Source of the DNA: Amoebidium appalachense
Lineage: Eukaryota; Ichthyosporea
NCBI GenBank assembly: GCA_963693365.1
Contig: CAVNZM010000021.1
Coordinates: forward strand, 40,867-104,866
Length of the DNA stretch: 64,000 nucleotides
Reading direction: 5' to 3'
The notes below the pieces were generated by a model. The model was not told the origin of the DNA. It saw nothing but the letters and a program-made list of their open reading frames with translations, and made no database searches. The translations under genes and the position numbers were made by a program. Numbering within the stretch: the first letter of the stretch is position 1; each line of letters opens with the position of its first letter. Below are positions 35,701-47,236 of this stretch, piece by piece.

Positions 35701-36181
35701 TCATCTACAGTGGTCTTCAAGTAGGTTGGGGCCCTGGCCAGTGGTCTACACATCACCGTGTAGAGACACCTCCCAACGAAAGTCTACTGCTGTCTTCATC
35801 GATCTTCAGTGTGTGCATCTTCAGTGGGGATTTCTTCTCCACCATCCGTCGTTTATTTATATACCACCATATATATAATGTATTTATCATTAGCCACCAA
35901 CACGTCACACATACACTAGTTGTTTCTTCTATATATATTTATATATCACGTCATTGGCTACCGTCATCTTCCGAGTCTTCAGAGGCAACCGTCGTTGTGT
36001 GCTTCTTCCGTTTTGGTTTTCTTCCCCGGCTTGCACCTTCAAGTCTTCTCCATTGTCTTCTCGAGTGGGGAAACTTGACTGTGACTTCACGGCACCTACT
36101 TCTACATGTGTGAAAGTCTTAACATCAACAGTCACATCAACAAACTTCACGAGAACCCAACTTCCAACCCTTGAGTGGGGA

Positions 36182-36891
36182 TGTCATCTTCACTTAATTC
36201 TCAGCAAGACTTAGAAGTTGAGTTTGGTATTTATTTATTAGTTGTTGTAGTTTGTTTCCTTTTCCTTTCTTCATTTCTTTCTTTCTTTTCCGTTTCCGTG
36301 TACACGACATCTTAGATCTGTGTACGTATCGACATACTTAGCTCGCGCACACGTATTGTCGTTTGCGTCAAAATCTATATATGTCATCCAATCATATCTC
36401 GTTTGTATTTTCCCAAATATAGTAACTTACATTCCTTTCTCATTCCTTTCCCACGACGTAGCATTGTGCTATGTTCTTCAACTATTAGAAAAAAAAATAT
36501 ATTTAGACGTGTTATGATAAGAACATGTATAAATATATGTTATGAATTAATAGTTACATAAGTGGTTTCATTTTATTAAATGTTTCCGTGCTTTTATTAG
36601 AAGTTTCTTTCATTAGAGGATTGAGTTTTATATTCTAAATGTCGACAGACATTTTATTCGATATATTTTACACTCATAGTTTTCATTCTTTTGATTGGTT
36701 TATCGTTTCACATTCCCAAGTATAAAAGGGACCTCATCTTGAAATAAATCACAAGCAGTCGTATTCACTTCCTATGGTTCCAGAAATCGTTCCTCCTCTC
36801 CGGTTGTGTTTTTCCCGTGTGTCTTTGTGTTGTGTTTTACATAACACCCATCTGTGCTCTCTGCTTCTCCGTTTACCCACACAAAATAACA
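36182..36891 (+). repeat. 3' LTR of the copia element
   Basis: Nearly identical to 30503-31212 over its full 710 bases. Visible differences are AG/TT near 36251 and T/A in the A-run near 36495. Confidence 0.92.
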
Positions 36892-36906
36892 CTGCTTGTG
36901 TCTAGC

Positions 36907-37365
36907 ATGACGTTCGACTCGAACGGCGCCGGGAGGGTGGCCAGCCGGCCGCTGCAGCTCCACGCACGACTTGGGAAGGGCGACACGATGTTGTCGGACA
37001 CGATGCTGCCGCTGCAGTCGGTAGAAGCGTCGAACAGAACTGGACTCAACCACCTGGTGTTTTCGACGTGTCCACTAGAGGGGGCCGGGGATGCGGTGAC
37101 CATCGACCTGGATTGGGGCAAGTCGTTTCGGCTGACCTGGGAGCGCTGGGACACCACGCTGTTGCTGCTGCCACCGAGGGATCCGACTGAGGAGCAGGGT
37201 ATGAGCGAGGGGCGAGCCGTCCCCTTGAAGGCTATGAGCCAGCGAACAACCCTTCTACGGATCGACTTTTTGAAGGACTTTGTTTGGCACGACACGGGCT
37301 GCGACATCCTGTCGCTGCAGCTATATGAATCAGTAGCGAAAAATAGGCGGCAGCGTAGAGAATAA
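36907..37365 (+). CDS. unrecognised 152-residue protein
   Basis: Soluble-looking protein with FDSNGAGRVASRPLQLHARL near the start and TLLRIDFLKDFVWHDTGCD near the end. I recognise no family. Its promoter, TATAAAAG at 30394, is on the far side of the copia element, so it is either silenced or driven by the 3' LTR, which reads in the same direction and has its own TATAAAAGG near 36722. Its ATG overlaps a minus-strand ATG in a CATG. Confidence 0.5.
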   Translation: MTFDSNGAGRVASRPLQLHARLGKGDTMLSDTMLPLQSVEASNRTGLNHLVFSTCPLEGAGDAVTIDLDWGKSFRLTWERWDTTLLLLPPRDPTEEQGMSEGRAVPLKAMSQRTTLLRIDFLKDFVWHDTGCDILSLQLYESVAKNRRQRRE

Positions 37366-37424
37366 TGCAGGTATCGCGGAGTGCGTGCGTGTGTGCGACT
37401 GCGCCCCGGACGGTGCAGCACGCG

Positions 37425-37432
37425 TATAAAAG
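37425..37432 (+). promoter_or_regulatory. TATA box TATAAAAG
   Basis: Followed by an ATG at 37446 that opens only 35 codons (MVSSECMLCMRSQICLHYGV...), ending at 37553. The short frame may be a leader peptide or nothing. Confidence 0.4.
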
Positions 37433-37526
37433 CAGGGCCACAGCCATGGTGTCTTCCGAGTGCATGTTGTGTATGCGCTCACAAATTTGTTTGCATTACG
37501 GAGTTATCATACCCCCCCCTCCCTGT

Positions 37527-38035
37527 ACACCATCGGATCGACCACTCCCGTAATCGCAGACCCCCCTCCTCACTCCCGCAACACCCCCCTCCTCTCATCG
37601 GATCGGGAAAAAGCTCTCACTCCCGCAACCCCCCCCCCCTGCTCTCATCGGATCGGGAAAAAGCTCCCACTCCCGCAATCGGAGAGAAGTTCACCTCTCC
37701 CCCTCCTCCCCTCATCGGATCGGAAAAAAGATCCCACTCCCGCAATCAGAGAGAAGTCCACCTATCCCCCTTCCTCCTCTCATCGGATCGGGAAAAAGCT
37801 CCTCCCGTCAACGGATCAGGAAAAAGCTCCCACTCCCGCAATCGGAGAGAAGTCCACCTCTCCCCCTCCTCCCCTCATCGGATCGGGAAAAAGCTCCCAC
37901 TCCCGCAATCGGAGAGAAGTCCACCTCTCCCCCTCCTCCCCTCATCGGATCGGGAAAAAGCTCCCACTCCCGCAATCGGAGAGAAGTCCACCTCTCCCCC
38001 TCCTCCCCTCATCGGATCGGGAAAAAGCTCCCCCT
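37527..38035. repeat. about 67-bp tandem repeat with GGATCGGGAAAAAGCTCC core
   Basis: At least seven imperfect copies of CATCGGATCGGGAAAAAGCT followed by CCCACTCCCGCAATCGGAGA. The first copies are shorter or diverged; the last three are almost identical. A poly-C run follows at 38035-38052. No gene is supported in 37366-38102 apart from the 35-codon frame. Confidence 0.85.
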
Positions 38036-38102
38036 CCCCCCCCCCCCCCCCAACTAACTCCCGCGCACCTCCACCACCGCATTATATCATGCACCGAGTA
38101 AC

Positions 38103-38264
38103 ATGGACGCCGGCGCACCCTTTCTACCATTCCGTCCCCTCCCCCCCCTGCGAACCACAAATTCTCCCTCCCCCATCCTGCTGGCCGTGCTCGCCGGCCT
38201 CATCCTCTACGTGCTGTGGGACACGTTCAGCCCGCGTGTGCGGCGGCGGCTGGCGGTGCTCTAG
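38103..38264 (+). CDS. small membrane protein, front half of a TAG-split reading frame
   Basis: 53 residues, too short to stand out by length. MDAGAPFLPFRPLPPLRT is followed by a strong membrane span (SPILLAVLAGLILYVLW) and a basic tail RVRRRLAVL, then TAG. A TATA-like ATTATATC stands about 20 bases upstream. The frame continues without further stops into the cysteine-rich segment, as in giant-virus and iridovirus membrane proteins that have a CxxC-rich tail after one span. So this may be the N-terminal half of a 123-codon gene. Confidence 0.55.
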   Translation: MDAGAPFLPFRPLPPLRTTNSPSPILLAVLAGLILYVLWDTFSPRVRRRLAVL

Positions 38265-38474
38265 TGCCCCGGCACATGCCCGATGTGCGCCAGCTGCGGC
38301 AGCTGCCCCCCCAAGCCCAAGTGTGCGCACTGCCCCCGCTGCCACGTGTGCGGTGCCAGCCCCACCCGGTGCGCACAGTGCCCCGCATGCACGCGCTGCC
38401 CGCCCGAGCAGAAGTGCCCGGGGTGCCCCACGTGTGCGCATGCGCCTGCGGTGGTGATCAAGGAGCGGGCATGA
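38265..38474 (+). CDS. cysteine-rich segment, back half of a TAG-split reading frame
   Basis: 69 codons in frame with the preceding membrane protein, with an internal ATG at 38283. It has about 17 cysteines, mostly as CxxC pairs (CGSCPPKPKCAHCPRCHVCG, then CPACTRCPPEQKCPGC), which could bind zinc or form disulphides. It ends AVVIKERA. It could be made by TAG read-through, by internal initiation at 38283, or be a dead remnant. Confidence 0.5.
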   Translation, partial: CPGTCPMCASCGSCPPKPKCAHCPRCHVCGASPTRCAQCPACTRCPPEQKCPGCPTCAHAPAVVIKERA

Positions 38475-38510
38475 GGATTGACGCGGTATGAGATTTTTGT
38501 GGCATAGAGT

Positions 38511-38804
38511 ATGGCGTACCGATGGGAGTACAAGCTGAAGGAGGAGCCCGGCAAGGCACCCGTGGTGCAGGCAACGATTGTGCCGACCGAGGCCACCACC
38601 CGGCGGACGCAGATGGAGCAACGAGCATATGCACAAGAGCTTGCAGAAAAAGGCTACATAGACCTGCCCGAAGAGCTTGCGGATAAGTGCGGATTCAAGA
38701 AGTGGGAGCCCAAAAACCAACGGCAGACAGCCATCGTGCTGCAGAAGATGATGGAGCCGGAGACCCTACCAGCCGAAACGGGAAATCATGAGAGAAAGTG
38801 TTGA
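38511..38804 (+). CDS. unrecognised 97-residue protein
   Basis: MAYRWEYKLKEEPGKAPVVQ then a Thr-rich stretch and a helix (QMEQRAYAQELAEKGYIDL). Charged and soluble; no family recognised. It is the last gene of viral type before the repeat-rich part. The GT microsatellite begins a few bases after its stop. Confidence 0.45.
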   Translation: MAYRWEYKLKEEPGKAPVVQATIVPTEATTRRTQMEQRAYAQELAEKGYIDLPEELADKCGFKKWEPKNQRQTAIVLQKMMEPETLPAETGNHERKC

Positions 38805-38815
38805 ACTTTATGTGC

Positions 38816-38871
38816 ATGCGTGTGTGTGTGCGTGTGTGTGTGTGTGTGTCAACTTTATGTGCATGCGTGTG

Positions 38872-38936
<65 letters not shown>
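38816..38936. repeat. (GT)n microsatellite in three blocks
   Basis: Two TGTGCATGCGTGTGTGTGCG starts lead into (GT) runs, the last about 55 bases long. From 38937 to 39325 there is no gene; the phrase ACATTCGAAATTTGGTACG is duplicated at 39179 and 39307. Confidence 0.9.
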
Positions 38937-38938
<2 letters not shown>

Positions 38939-39324
38939 GCAGGGCCTCAGCCGCCGTGGTCGATGGGCCAGACATGTCACAGATTCAAAGCAGAAATGGT
39001 ATATTTATAACGTCAAACGGATTGGAGTCTCTCCGTCACTATATTTATTGGAGTCTCTCTGCCACTGTGGGTGACTACAATACACAAGTGATTCATCCCT
39101 TGCAATGTACCCGCTTTTTTATTTTACTGTACCCGTCATATATGTGGCCATGCAATGGCCGTCACAAAAGTGCAGACCACATTCGAAATTTGGTACGAAC
39201 CCTTAAATGTGAATGTGTGGCCTACTGCCCACACCACCACAACTACGTTTCCCTCACCGCACCCACCACGAACCCCTAGCAATCGCCGTCACAAAAGTGT
39301 AGACCACATTCGAAATTTGGTACG

Positions 39325-40146
39325 CATCTGGGCATGCAAATAATGCTAAGTGTGTGAGGCCGGGCATGCAAATATTGCTAAGTGTGTGAGGCCGGCCATG
39401 CAAAAAGTGTCTCTTCGGCAGGCCAAATAAATGCATCCGGGCATGCAAATAATGCTAAGTGTGTGAGGCCGGCCATGCAAAAAGTGTCTCTTCGGCAGGC
39501 CAAATAAATGCATCCGGGCATGCAAATAATGCTAAGTGTGTGAGGCCGGCCATGCAAATATTGCTAAGTGTGTGAGGCCGGCCATGCAAATAATGCTAAG
39601 TGTGTGAGGCCGGGCATGCAAATATTGCTAAGTGTGTGAGGCCGGCCATGCAAAAAGTGTCTCTTCGGCAGGCCAAATAAATGCATCCGGGCATGCAAAT
39701 AATGCTAAGTGTGTGAGGCCGGCCATGCAAATATTGCTAAGTGTGTGAGGCCGGGCATGCAAAAAGTGTCTCTTCGGCAGGCCAAATAAATGCATCCGGG
39801 CATGCAAATAATGCTAAGTGTGTGAGGCCGGCCATGCAAATATTGCTAAGTGTGTGAGGCCGGCCATGCAAAAAGTGTCTCTTCGGCAGGCCAAATAAAT
39901 GCATCCGGGCATGCAAATAATGCTAAGTGTGTGAGGCCGGCCATGCAAATATTGCTAAGTGTGTGAGGCCGGGCATGCAAAAAGTGTCTCTTCGGCAGGC
40001 CAAATAAATGCATCCGGGCATGCAAATAATGCTAAGTGTGTGAGGCCGGCCATGCAAATATTGCTAAGTGTGTGAGGCCGGGCATGCAAGAAGTGTCTCT
40101 TCGGCAGGCCAAATAAATGCATCCGGGCATGCAAATAATGCTAAGT
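39325..40146 (+). repeat. composite tandem array with ATGCAAAT and TTCGGCAGGCC cores
   Basis: Built from three short modules: GGCATGCAAATAATGCTAAG, TGTGTGAGGCCGGCCATGCA and AAGTGTCTCTTCGGCAGGCC followed by AAATAAATGCATCC. Module order varies, and the longer period is about 120 bases with at least eight turns. The same array, inverted, is at 53255-54483. Confidence 0.92.
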
Positions 40147-40235
40147 GCACACTACCCTATGTCGGGCCATTGCAACCTCACGGTTGCTGCATCCGATAGT
40201 CCACCACCTCACGTTTCAAGATAGGCAGGTCGAGC

Positions 40236-40398
<163 letters not shown>

Positions 40399-40553
40399 GT
40401 CGACCGATAGATTAGGTGCTTAATCGTAAGATCCCAAAAACCACTTTGATATCAATAGATTAGACCAACTATTTTCAGACCAATGAATTGAATTTGCATA
40501 TGTGAAATTAACATTTTTTTTTTTTTTTTTTGGGGGGGGGGGGGGGTAGGTAC

Positions 40554-40790
40554 CTCGAATGTCTCGTCTTGGCGATCAAGGCATTTGCAAAAAGGGGTTA
40601 TCCCCCTCCTGTTCAAATGTTCCAACCAATCACGAGTTGCAAAGTTGACCGCCTCGGCAAGGTGGGCGCCAGAGGCGAACCCCATGTGGTAGGCCCCAGG
40701 CAGGGTGTAAATAAGGTCGCCCGGCCTTTGCTCTGCATGGTAGACGTGGATTTTGTCTTTTTCAAACAGCCTCGGGTGCACAAAAATATT
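40554..40790 (-). CDS. JmjC histone demethylase-like gene, exon 6
   Basis: 79 codons: FVHPRLFEKDKIHVYHAEQ, then RPGDLIYTLPGAYHMGFASG with the third iron-binding His, then AEAVNFATRDWLEHL, the classic C-terminal half of a JmjC domain. The acceptor is GGGACAG before AATATT and the donor GAG before GTACCT. Reading on without splicing would run through poly-C and poly-A tracts to a stop at 40452, so a further exon to the left is likely but I could not find it. Confidence 0.75.
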
Positions 40791-40814
40791 CTGTCCCACC
40801 CCGGGTGTAAGCAC

Positions 40815-41845
40815 ATGATACCGATGATTTTTTGCTCAAATTTTGTGTGTGTGCATGTGTGTGCCCGAATGCCTTTGTGTAAATTAATGTAAAGGGGAGG
40901 GAGGAGGGGGGGAGGGGGCAATACAAAGTGTTCAATTTATGTGTGCATTCGGTAGGTCAAAAATCAATGTAAACGGTAGGTCAAAAATCAATGTAAAAGG
41001 GAGGGGTGTGCGCCGTGTGTGCCCGAATGCCTTTGTGTGTGTGCATGTGTGTGCCCAATACAAAGTGTTCAATTTATGTGTGCATTCGGTAGGTCAAAAA
41101 TCAATGTAAAAGGGAGGGGTGTGCGCCGTGTGTGCCCGAATGCCTTTGTGTGTGTGCATGTGTGTGCCCGAATGCCTTTGTGTATAATGTAAAGGGGAGG
41201 GAGGGGGGGGGGGGGGAGGGGGCAATACAAAGTGTTCATGTGCCCGAATGCCTTTGTGTATAATGTAAAGGGGAGGGAGGAGGCCTTTGTGTGTGTGCAT
41301 GTGTGTGCCCAATACAAAGTGCCCGAATGCCTTTGTGTGTGTGCATGTGTGTGCCCAATACAAAGTGCCCGAATGCCTTTGTGTGTGTGCATGTGTGTGC
41401 CCGAATGCCTTTGTGTATAATGTAAAGGGGGAGGGAGGGGGGGGGGAGGGGGCAATACAAAGTGTTCATGTGCCCGAATGCCTTTGTGTATAATGTAAAG
41501 GGGAGGGAGGAGGCCTTTGTGTGTGTGGTAGGTCAAAAATCAATGTGCATTCGGTAGGTCAAAAATCAATGTAAAAGGGAGGGGTGTGCGCCGTGTGTGC
41601 CCGAATGCCTTTGTGTGTGTGCATGTGTGTGCCCGAATGCCTTTGTGTATAATGTAAAGGGGAGGGAGGGGGGGGGGGGAGGGGGCAATACAAAGTGTTC
41701 AATTTATGTGTGCATTCGGTAGGTCAAAAATCAATGTAAAAGGGAGGGGTGTACGCCGTGTGTGCCCGAATGCCTTTGTGTGTGTGCATGTGTGTGCCCG
41801 AATGCCTTTAAAATGCCTTTGTGTGTGTGTGTGTGTGCCGGTTAC
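40815..41845. repeat. tandem array filling JmjC intron 5
   Basis: Irregular modules of GCCCGAATGCCTTTGTGTGT, TATAATGTAAAGGGGAGGGA and GGTAGGTCAAAAATCAATGT recur through the whole intron (40791-41845). Confidence 0.85.
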
Positions 41846-42044
41846 CTTATGCATCATGAACCCAGGGCACGGCTTCTTGCCCTTTGCTTCCGGATGAATT
41901 CTCCGAAGGACACGTTCGACATCATCTCCACTGTCAGGGCTAATCGAATACCAGTGTTTTCCGTGCGGACCGTCTTCCATAAGATTCAGACTGCCTAAGG
42001 CAGCATCCTCTGGATGTGGGCCGAATAAACCAAGACCTCTGGTC
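41846..42044 (-). CDS. JmjC gene, exon 5
   Basis: 199 bases, completing a codon begun in exon 4. Encodes GLFGPHPEDAALGSLNLMED with the first two iron ligands (His and Glu of HPE), then GKHWYSISPDSGDDVERVL and CPGFMMHK. Acceptor CAATCTTTTGCAG and donor AAG before GTAACC are both good. Confidence 0.75.
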
Positions 42045-42063
42045 CTGCAAAAGATTGAAACGT

Positions 42064-42495
42064 GAGTGAGGACGGGAAGTCAAATAAATAAATCTGTGCG
42101 GGCAAGTGAATTGTTCTGAATTCTTGTGTGGATTGGGGCAGTCATTTCAAAATTAGGGGTCGGGAGGGTGAGTGAGGACGGGAAGTCAAATAAATAAATC
42201 TGTGCGGGCAAGTGAATTGTTCTGAATTCTTGTGTGGATTGGGGCAGTCATTTCAAAATTAGGGGTCGGGAAGGTGAGTGAGGACGGGAAGTCAAATAAA
42301 TAAATCTGTGCGGGCAAGTGAATTGTTCTGAATTCTTGTGTGGATTGGGGCAGTCATTTCAAAATTAGGGGTCGGGAGGGTGAGTGAGGACGGGAAGTCA
42401 AATAAATAAATCTGTGCGGGCAAGTGAATTGTTCTGAATTCTTGTGTGGATTGGGGCAGTCATTTCAAAATTAGGGGTCGGGAGGGTGAGTGAGG
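42064..42495. repeat. about 104-bp tandem repeat filling JmjC intron 4
   Basis: Four full copies and a partial of GTGAGTGAGGACGGGAAGTC, with AAATAAATAAATCTGTGCGG and TTGTTCTGAATTCTTGTGTG inside each. A diverged fifth copy and a G run (42617-42641) follow up to exon 4. Confidence 0.92.
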
Positions 42496-42650
42496 ACGGG
42501 AAGGATAATAGTTGTGGGCGCAGGGGTGTTCTTGTTTGTTAGGGGCTGGGGAGGTCCTAGAAAAATAAATAAATCCGTGCGGGCAAGTGAATTGTTCTGA
42601 ATTCTTGTGTGGATTGGGGGGGGGGGGGGGGGGGGGGGGGGTGGTATTAC

Positions 42651-42763
42651 TTGTAGAACATGGGAATGCATATCCCGTCGAGGTGCTGGTATTCATGGAT
42701 GCGATGAAGAACAGAGTCCAATTTCCTTAAATTGGGCATCCACTGGTAGGTCTCGCTGACCAC
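42651..42763 (-). CDS. JmjC gene, exon 4
   Basis: 113 bases: VVSETYQWMPNLRKLDSVL, then HLDGICIPMFY, matching the stretch just before the first iron ligand in JARID/JMJD proteins. Acceptor GCCCATTCAG, donor AA before GTAATA, leaving two bases completed by exon 5. Confidence 0.7.
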
Positions 42764-42786
42764 CTGAATGGGCATGCACTTAGCTA

Positions 42787-43012
42787 CGTGTCCGGAGGCA
42801 TACAAACGATGCAATGTGCGGGTCCGGAGGCATACAAACGATGCAATGTGCGGGTCCGGAGGCATACAAACGATGCAATGTGCGGGTCCGGAGGCATACA
42901 AACGATGCAATGTGCGGGTCCGGAGGCATACACACGATGCAATGTGCGGGTCCGGAGGCATACAAACGATGCAATGTGCGGGTCCGGAGGCATACAAACG
43001 ATGCAATGTGCT
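42787..43012. repeat. 31-32-bp tandem repeat in JmjC intron 3
   Basis: Seven copies of GGAGGCATACAAACGATGCA followed by ATGTGCGGGTCC; one copy has a single change (ACACACGATG). Confidence 0.93.
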
Positions 43013-43080
43013 GGATTGGGGGTCACACAGGGGAGGTTGCAAGTGCTGAAATGGTGTGCAGAGCAACTTCGCCCGCTTAC

Positions 43081-43227
43081 CTCGCTGGGGGTGCGTGTGC
43101 CAGGTGGAATGCTGTGGTCGTTGGCGTAGTGGAAAATAAGCTCTTCTTTCCCCAACTGATTCGGTTCCGGCCAATGCTTATCCAGCATATCCCAAAACTC
43201 TCTCTCGGACATCGATATCGGTTTGTC
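43081..43227 (-). CDS. JmjC gene, exon 3
   Basis: 147 bases, phase 0 on both sides. Encodes KPISMSEREFWDMLDKHW and ELIFHYANDHSIPPGT, the linker that precedes JmjC in JARID-type proteins. Acceptor GGATCAG, donor GAG before GTAAGC. Confidence 0.7.
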
Positions 43228-43264
43228 CTGATCCACGGGTTGCAATGTTAGTACAATGCTAAGT

Positions 43265-43760
43265 GGGATGCCGGGGCATGCGAGGCCGGGGCGTGCAAAA
43301 GGTGTCTTCGGCAGGCCAGACAAGTGCATCCGTGCATGCAAACATGGCCGGGGCATGCAAAAGGGTTCTTCGGCAGGCCAGACAAGTGCATCCGTGCATG
43401 CAAACAAGGCCGGGGCGTGCAAAAGGTGTCTTCGGCAGGCCAGACAAGTGCATCCGTGCATGCAAACATGGCCGGGGCATGCAAAAGGGTTCTTCGGCAG
43501 GCCAGACAAGTGCATCCGTGCATGCAAACAAGGCCGGGGCGTGCAAAAGGTGTCTTCGGCAGGCCAGACAAATGCATCCTGCAAACATGGCCGGGGCATG
43601 CAAAAGTGTCTTCGGCAGGCCAGACAAGTGCATCCGTGCATGCAAACATTGCTAATTGAGGCCGGGGCGTGCAAAAGGTGTCTTCGGCAGGCCAGACAAG
43701 TGCATCCGTACATGCAAACATTGCTAATGTGAGGCCGGGGCGTGCAAAAGGTGTCTTCGT
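43265..43760. repeat. tandem array with TTCGGCAGGCC core in JmjC intron 2
   Basis: Eight copies of GTGTCTTCGGCAGGCCAGAC, AAGTGCATCCGTGCATGCAA and GGCCGGGGCRTGCAAAAG. It is a relative of the arrays at 39325 and 53255 with a different spacer. Confidence 0.92.
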
Positions 43761-43826
43761 TGCTAAGTGTGAGCCCCCCACCCCCTCCCCTTCCTCTCCA
43801 TCCAACACTCAAATAAAGTAACACAC

Positions 43827-44158
43827 CTGGGGTAGGTTATGGCAATTCAATTCCTGCGTCAGAGCATATACGTCTTTGTTTTCTGTTGCGTGCAGGATTT
43901 GTACGTTGTGGGGGCTGCCGGGCAAATTCAGTTCCTGGGATGCTGCTGCCAGTGCCTCCTTCACCTCCTCGGGTAGGACTAGCTTCGCAGCACCCGCCCT
44001 CCTCACGTCGTCATACCTGCCGATTTTGTACAGGATCTGCTCCAGTGTGTACCTCTCCAACATGTCCTGTGTCAAGCGAAAGGTTGGAATACGTTTGGAG
44101 ACGATGGGTGTCGTGGACCGGGGCGATTGGGGTTCGACTTGGAACTTCTCTTCCTCCC
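43827..44158 (-). CDS. JmjC gene, exon 2
   Basis: 332 bases. Begins with two bases completing the exon 1 codon, then EEEKFQVEPQ, the JmjN-like RIPTFRLTQDMLERYTLEQ, a helical stretch EVKEALAAASQELNLPG and ENKDVYALTQELNCHNLPQ. Acceptor CCACACACAG, donor CAG before GTGTGT. JmjN and JmjC normally occur together in such demethylases. Confidence 0.65.
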
Positions 44159-44199
44159 CTGTGTGTGGTGGGTGGTGTGTGTAAATATTAGGCAGGCCT

Positions 44200-46504
<2,305 letters not shown>

Positions 46505-46506
46505 AC

Positions 46507-47236
46507 CTGCAGGCGATGCCAGCCTCAATAGTGGGCTTGCTGCCCTCGCAAATCTGGCCGAGAAATTGTCAAGACGAAAACGTTTGGCAGCCGATAAGGT
46601 GGCAGCCGTCTGAAGAGAAGGGAGTTTGCTATAACGAACTCCGCCAAAAAACAGAGCGCAATCACGGTCCATCATGTCTTTTTGAATCGTGTGACGGAGT
46701 TCGAGTCTATGACTTGCGTTGTCGTTTATGGAAAGGGAATCCCCTTTTTCGGGTATTGGGTATGTTCTGAGAAGGTAGAGTAACTTGGCAAGGGTAGGGG
46801 TGTCCTCGCTGTATTCAGAACCGGCAACAAACGCGAACCCGGAGTCGATTGTCTGTCTCTGTATGTCGGCGTATGCCCCCAAATCATAAACCTCCCAGTC
46901 TTTCCCCCCCTCTCTCAGAATTTTCATGACGTTTCCTGGTATCTTTCCGTCTGTGAATTTTTCCTCGCTAATTTTCCAGGCTGCCTGCTCCCCTTTCTTG
47001 CCTTTTTTGAAAAACATAAGAATCTCGTGTTGCTCGTCCTTGTGTAGAATGGAGAGCCTGACAGGATATTCAGTTGTTTTGTTTCCCACCAAAACGACGC
47101 GTTTTATAGCGTGGACCCGCCCATGTGCAAAAACGTTGTATGCATCGAAAGAGGTGGAGAAATGAAAAGTTGCATTTTTAGCACGTGGGTAGGCTTGCGT
47201 TGTGCCGAGCCATTCTTGGAACTCGGAACTGGCCAT
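46507..47236 (-). CDS. JmjC gene, exon 1 (N-terminal region)
   Basis: 730 bases, 243 codons plus one base. MASSEFQEWLGTTQAYPRAK opens a beta-rich domain (AHGRVHAIKRVVLVG, then HKDEQHEILMFFKKG) that could be BAH-like, followed by a helical region ending in FARAASPLLRLASPAG. The donor CTGCAG before GTTGCC leaves one base, exactly what exon 2 needs. Together the six exons give 586 codons in constant phase. JmjC enzymes oxidise methyl-lysine on histones using iron and 2-oxoglutarate in the nucleus. If exon 1 is a separate gene, the phase match is coincidence. Confidence 0.6.

Larger units (their letters stand above)
30503..36891 (+). mobile_element. full-length Ty1/copia LTR retrotransposon
   Basis: 6389 bases. 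Both LTRs are 710 bases and begin TG and end CA; I see only about three differences between them, so the insertion is recent. The 5-base target duplication CTGCT stands at 30498-30502 and 36892-36896. The order gag, protease, integrase, RT, RNase H defines copia. Non-coding bases 35655-36181 hold a poly-C run and three AGTGGGGA motifs, the last of which (36174 onward) is the probable polypurine tract. The element lies in the leader of a viral-type gene. Confidence 0.95.

Noticed and set aside
38124-38720. 198-residue minus-strand frame
   Set aside because: It is antisense to the membrane/cysteine-rich frame and the gene at 38511, which have better coding character.
39325-40146. CRISPR-like array or protein-coding repeat
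   Set aside because: The modules are satellite-like and shuffle in order; the open frames in all directions arise from the repeat lacking stops.
40452-40553. Unspliced extension of JmjC exon 6
   Set aside because: It would translate poly-C and poly-A tracts; a donor GTACCT stands at the exon end.
42784-43824. 346-residue minus-strand frame through introns and exon 3
   Set aside because: It mostly translates the tandem arrays; only the 43081-43227 segment has JmjC-family character.
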